Assembly: GCA_002270565.1 (NCBI GenBank)
Contig: NQMI01000203.1
Span: forward strand, 1-60,674
DNA from: Stenocarpella maydis
Lineage: Eukaryota; Ascomycota; Sordariomycetes; Diaporthales; Diaporthaceae
DNA: 60,674 nucleotides
Reading direction: 5' to 3'
Shown: one piece after another, positions 57,858 to 60,674 of the stretch
How the letters are laid out: each line of letters begins with the position of its first letter
How positions within the stretch are numbered: position 1 is the first letter of the stretch
Notes under the pieces: generated by a model
The model's database searches: none
Told to the model about the DNA's origin: nothing
The model's input: only the letters and a program-made list of their open reading frames with translations
Translations under genes and position numbers: made by a program

Positions 57858-58452
57858 TGTTAAACGGAACCGCTCAGCAGGGCGTTGGTACTCCGTGCAA
57901 GGAGTTACCCTAGACTTCGTTGTAAGGAGTTACCCTAGACTTTCTAGCAAGGAGTTACCCTAGACTTGCGAGTCAGGCGATTTTCGCTAAGTACGCCCAG
58001 TGCGTGCGTGACGCAAGATGAGTTTGGTGGCCGTGAGTCGATTATTTTGGCCTGCATTTGCACCTTAATTCAGACCTCTGCATTACCCTTATTTCTTACC
58101 CAAAAAGTATATGACTTAGTGCATTGGATAGCCTGATTTCTGAAGTTTGTATGTACTTAATTTGGGCATTGCTAGGGCTATGGTTGGCTGGCTGCTTGGA
58201 ACCAAAGATGGTGTGTTGGAAGGGCGAATTTTCCGGCATTTGCAAATTTGCACCAGAGCCGACCGCAGCGTGCCCAGGGGTGAGACGACGTCGGAGGGTA
58301 TATAAGGAGGGCTTACAGAAGCCCAACTTAATTCAATACAAAGTTGTCCAGACCATTGTCAATCGTCCCAATTCGCCTCAGAGCACCACACTGCGACCCT
58401 GCCGAAACACACGCTGAACTGAATGCTATTCTATAGCACAAATTCATCAGAA
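57858..58452 (+). repeat. LTR-like repeat, copy B
   Basis: Begins TGTTAAACGGAACCGCTCAG, carries three 21-bp tandem units and a TATATAAGGAGGG segment, and ends CATCAGAA. It matches copy A (44624-45285) in inverted orientation. It is inserted in the left gypsy LTR, without a clear target duplication. Confidence 0.75.
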
Positions 58453-58559
58453 CTATTATAAATTCAAGAAAGTATTCCAGAAATAACTTAACACTATATT
58501 GCTATAATACACATAATAAAACTATAAAATATCATTAAAACCCGGAACAACACCCCAAT

Positions 58560-59990
58560 TCAAGCCTATCTACAGACTCAACAAAGAATAACTTAAAGCA
58601 CTCAGGGAATACCTCAATAAAAACCTCTAAAAGGAATTCATCAGGCCATCACAATCACTAGCCGGATACCCAATCCTCTTTATACTAAAGAAGAATAGCA
58701 AGCTACAACTTTATATAAACTATTAACAATTAAACAACATCACAATTAAAAACCAATACCCTCTCTTGCTTATCAAGAAACTATAGGACTAACTTAAAGG
58801 AGCAAAATAGTTTACAGCACTCAACTTAAAGTACAGATATAACCTTATCTGAATAAAAGAAGGAGGAAAATGGAAAATAGCATTTAGGACACACTATAGA
58901 CATTATAAAAAACAGTTATACCTTTTAGATTAACTAATATACCTATATTATTCCAAAAAATAATCAACTAAATCCTAAGCAAATACCTTAATATCTTTAT
59001 TATCGTCTACTTAAATAATATTCTTATCTTCTCAGAAAACCTCAATAATCATAAGGAATATATCAAAAAGGTTCTCCAAAAACTTCAGGACGCCAATCTC
59101 CTAATGGAACTAAAAAAAATATAGCTAACATATACAAAAAGTTAACTACCTCGGGTACACAATTAAACCAGGAAAAATCAAGATATAAGAAGGAAAAATC
59201 AAAGCAATTAAGGAATAACCAACCCCTATAAACATTGAGGATATCAGAGCATTCCTCAGATATACTAACTTCTGTTAACAATTTATTACACAATACAGTA
59301 ATATTATGAAACCATTAACAGACCTTACCAAGAAAGATCATATCTTCAGGTAGATAGATACCAAACAACAAGCTTTCCAGACACTTAAGGATAAGGTTAT
59401 AGAAGACCCCATACTTAAGGAAGCAGACCCAGGGAAGGAATTCAAAATCCATACAAATGCCTCGGATAATACCACAGGCGGAGAACTCACTTAAAAAGAT
59501 AAATAAGGAAGGATATACATCATTATAAACTTCAGCAAGAAATTTAACAGACCAGAAACCCATTACACTATACCAGATAAAGAATTTATAGCTATAATAT
59601 ATGCATTCCAGGAATAATAGCATTACCTTATAGGAGCCAAAAAGCAGATCAAACTCTACACAAATCACAAGAATCTCACAACCTTCACAACAACCAAAAC
59701 TCTTAACAAACAACAGATCAAATATATAGAATTCTTATTATAATTCAACATTAAGGTCATTCATATAAATGAAGCCAAGAATGCAAGAGCAGACGCGCTT
59801 AGCTAAAGGCCCAACCACTAGAATAAGGATTCACCCACAGAATAAACGGTATTCAAAACTCAAGAAGATAAAAGCCTCATTCTCAATCAAGAACTCAACG
59901 CCACAATCAAAATCAACTTCCAAACCAGAAAAACCCCCACAGATCCCAAAGAACAAGGACGCATCATAACAGCACCCTATAAAATGGTAG
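58560..59990 (+). pseudogene. Ty3/gypsy reverse transcriptase-RNase H remnant
   Basis: The frame, interrupted by stops, reads LAGYPILFILKKNSKLQLYINY, IKEGGKWKIAFRTHYRHY, VNYLGYTIKPGKI and IRAFLRYTNFC. RNase H follows with IHTNASDNTTGG, HYTIPDKEFIAIIYAF, LYTNHKNLTTFTTTK and NARADALS. These are canonical Ty3/gypsy segments in order. The YxDD-bearing part is degraded. Trp positions often read as TAG, consistent with RIP. Confidence 0.85.
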
Positions 59991-60163
59991 ATAACAGGAA
60001 GTCGCGCTACTCAACTTTCTTAAAGCAATAGGATAACTTAGAAACCCAAGAATCCTTAACTCTAGACGACATAATGAATTAGAAAGGCATAAATGAAAAG
60101 CACAACAAGTAAGGATAGCTTATAAATCACTTTTAAGGATAAAAGAAGTAAGGAGGGAGATAG

Positions 60164-60631
60164 TATTATAAACCAACACACTAGCACCCCGGACCCTAGT
60201 TTGCAGGCCTAAAGATATTAAAGACGTACGCCGCGATGCAACCCCATAAGACCTTAATAGCGGAGTTAGCATAATATACCCAGATTTAGGGTTAGGGTCT
60301 GGCTTGTAATGCTCGGTTGCAAGCCATATAAGCCAGCTTAAAGAGGCATCCTTCAAGCTTTATATCACGACTTACAGGCTTGCCTTGCAAGCCAGCAAGC
60401 TACTGAAGAGTCAGAGTATATAACCACATGGTTATCACCACAGTAGATAGCTTTTATAAAAAAGACTCTTTAGTCATTAATCTAAGTATTCAATCCCAGT
60501 ATTGGATAGCCTTACAGCTAGTAATTATTATTAGTTAATAATATTACTTAATAACCGCCTAACAACGTATTCCGAATATAAACCCTTGATCTTTCAGGAT
60601 TATGTACTCGGAAACCCCTTTGATCATTATA
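60164..60631 (+). repeat. Right LTR of the gypsy element
   Basis: 468 bp from TATTATAAACC to ...ATTATA, where the usual TG...CA ends read TA...TA after RIP. It includes TTTAGGGTTAGGGTC at about 60284-60298. Confidence 0.8.
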
Positions 60632-60674
60632 GTTCCTAATTAATTATAAGATTTATAATATAGCTTAATAGTAC

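Larger units (their letters stand above)
57633..60631 (+). mobile_element. RIP-degraded Ty3/gypsy LTR retrotransposon, 5-bp target duplication
   Basis: A left LTR starts at 57633 (TGTTATGAACC) and the right LTR spans 60164-60631 (starting TATTATAAACC, the RIP form). GTTCC flanks both ends (57628-57632 and 60632-60636). A purine-rich tract at 60141-60162 precedes the right LTR. The left LTR is interrupted at 57858 by LTR-like repeat B and does not visibly resume. Internal DNA encodes only reverse transcriptase and RNase H pieces; gag, protease and integrase were not seen. Confidence 0.85.

Overview
The window is nuclear DNA of a filamentous ascomycete, most likely a Sordariomycete. Protein genes carry short 56-131 nt introns with fungal splice signals, coding DNA is GC-rich, and it alternates with very AT-rich islands of transposon relics whose reading frames are broken by TAG/TAA stops, the signature of repeat-induced point mutation (RIP). 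No rRNA, tRNA or CRISPR was recognised. The species cannot be named from the sequence.

Positions 51-20350 form a compact extracellular siderophore cluster of the fusarinine/coprogen type. In order: a MirB/Sit1-like siderophore-iron transporter (-), a SidF-like hydroxyornithine acyltransferase (-), a SidH-like mevalonyl-CoA hydratase (+), a SitT-like ABC transporter (+), a SidJ-like siderophore esterase (-) and a SidD/NPS6-like NRPS (+). Together they would make the anhydromevalonyl-CoA unit, join it to N5-hydroxyornithine, assemble the siderophore, take up the ferri-complex and hydrolyse it for iron release. Three intergenic regions carry an exact iron-regulatory GATA site (ATCTGATAA) and two carry a one-mismatch variant. 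The NRPS reading frame is broken by clustered indels near 17.46-17.71 kb.

Positions 20.35-44 kb are mixed. They hold a degenerate kinase fragment, a multi-exon kinase-like gene with a variant catalytic loop (22031-24375), a secreted SGNH/CE2-type esterase (26403-27482), glutamine-dependent NAD+ synthetase (28097-30335), a SWIB-domain chromatin protein (32231-33284), a Hel2/ZNF598 RING ubiquitin ligase (35023-37939, interrupted by an assembly gap with an artificial duplication and a homopolymer frameshift), a DUF3723 pseudogene, an uncharacterised C2H2-like protein, an ankyrin-like relic and a MYND zinc-finger protein.

Positions 44.1-47.0 kb are a RIP-mutated TIR element with TA target duplications, holding a nested LTR-like repeat. 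After about 3 kb of intergenic DNA comes the unfolded-protein-response sensor IRE1 (50198-54016), with a hairpin and a tiny uORF just before its start codon. The rest (55.7-60.67 kb) is an SDR pseudogene fragment, a RIP-degraded MULE transposase, and a RIP-degraded Ty3/gypsy element with target duplications, carrying an inverted copy of the same LTR-like repeat seen at 44.6-45.3 kb.
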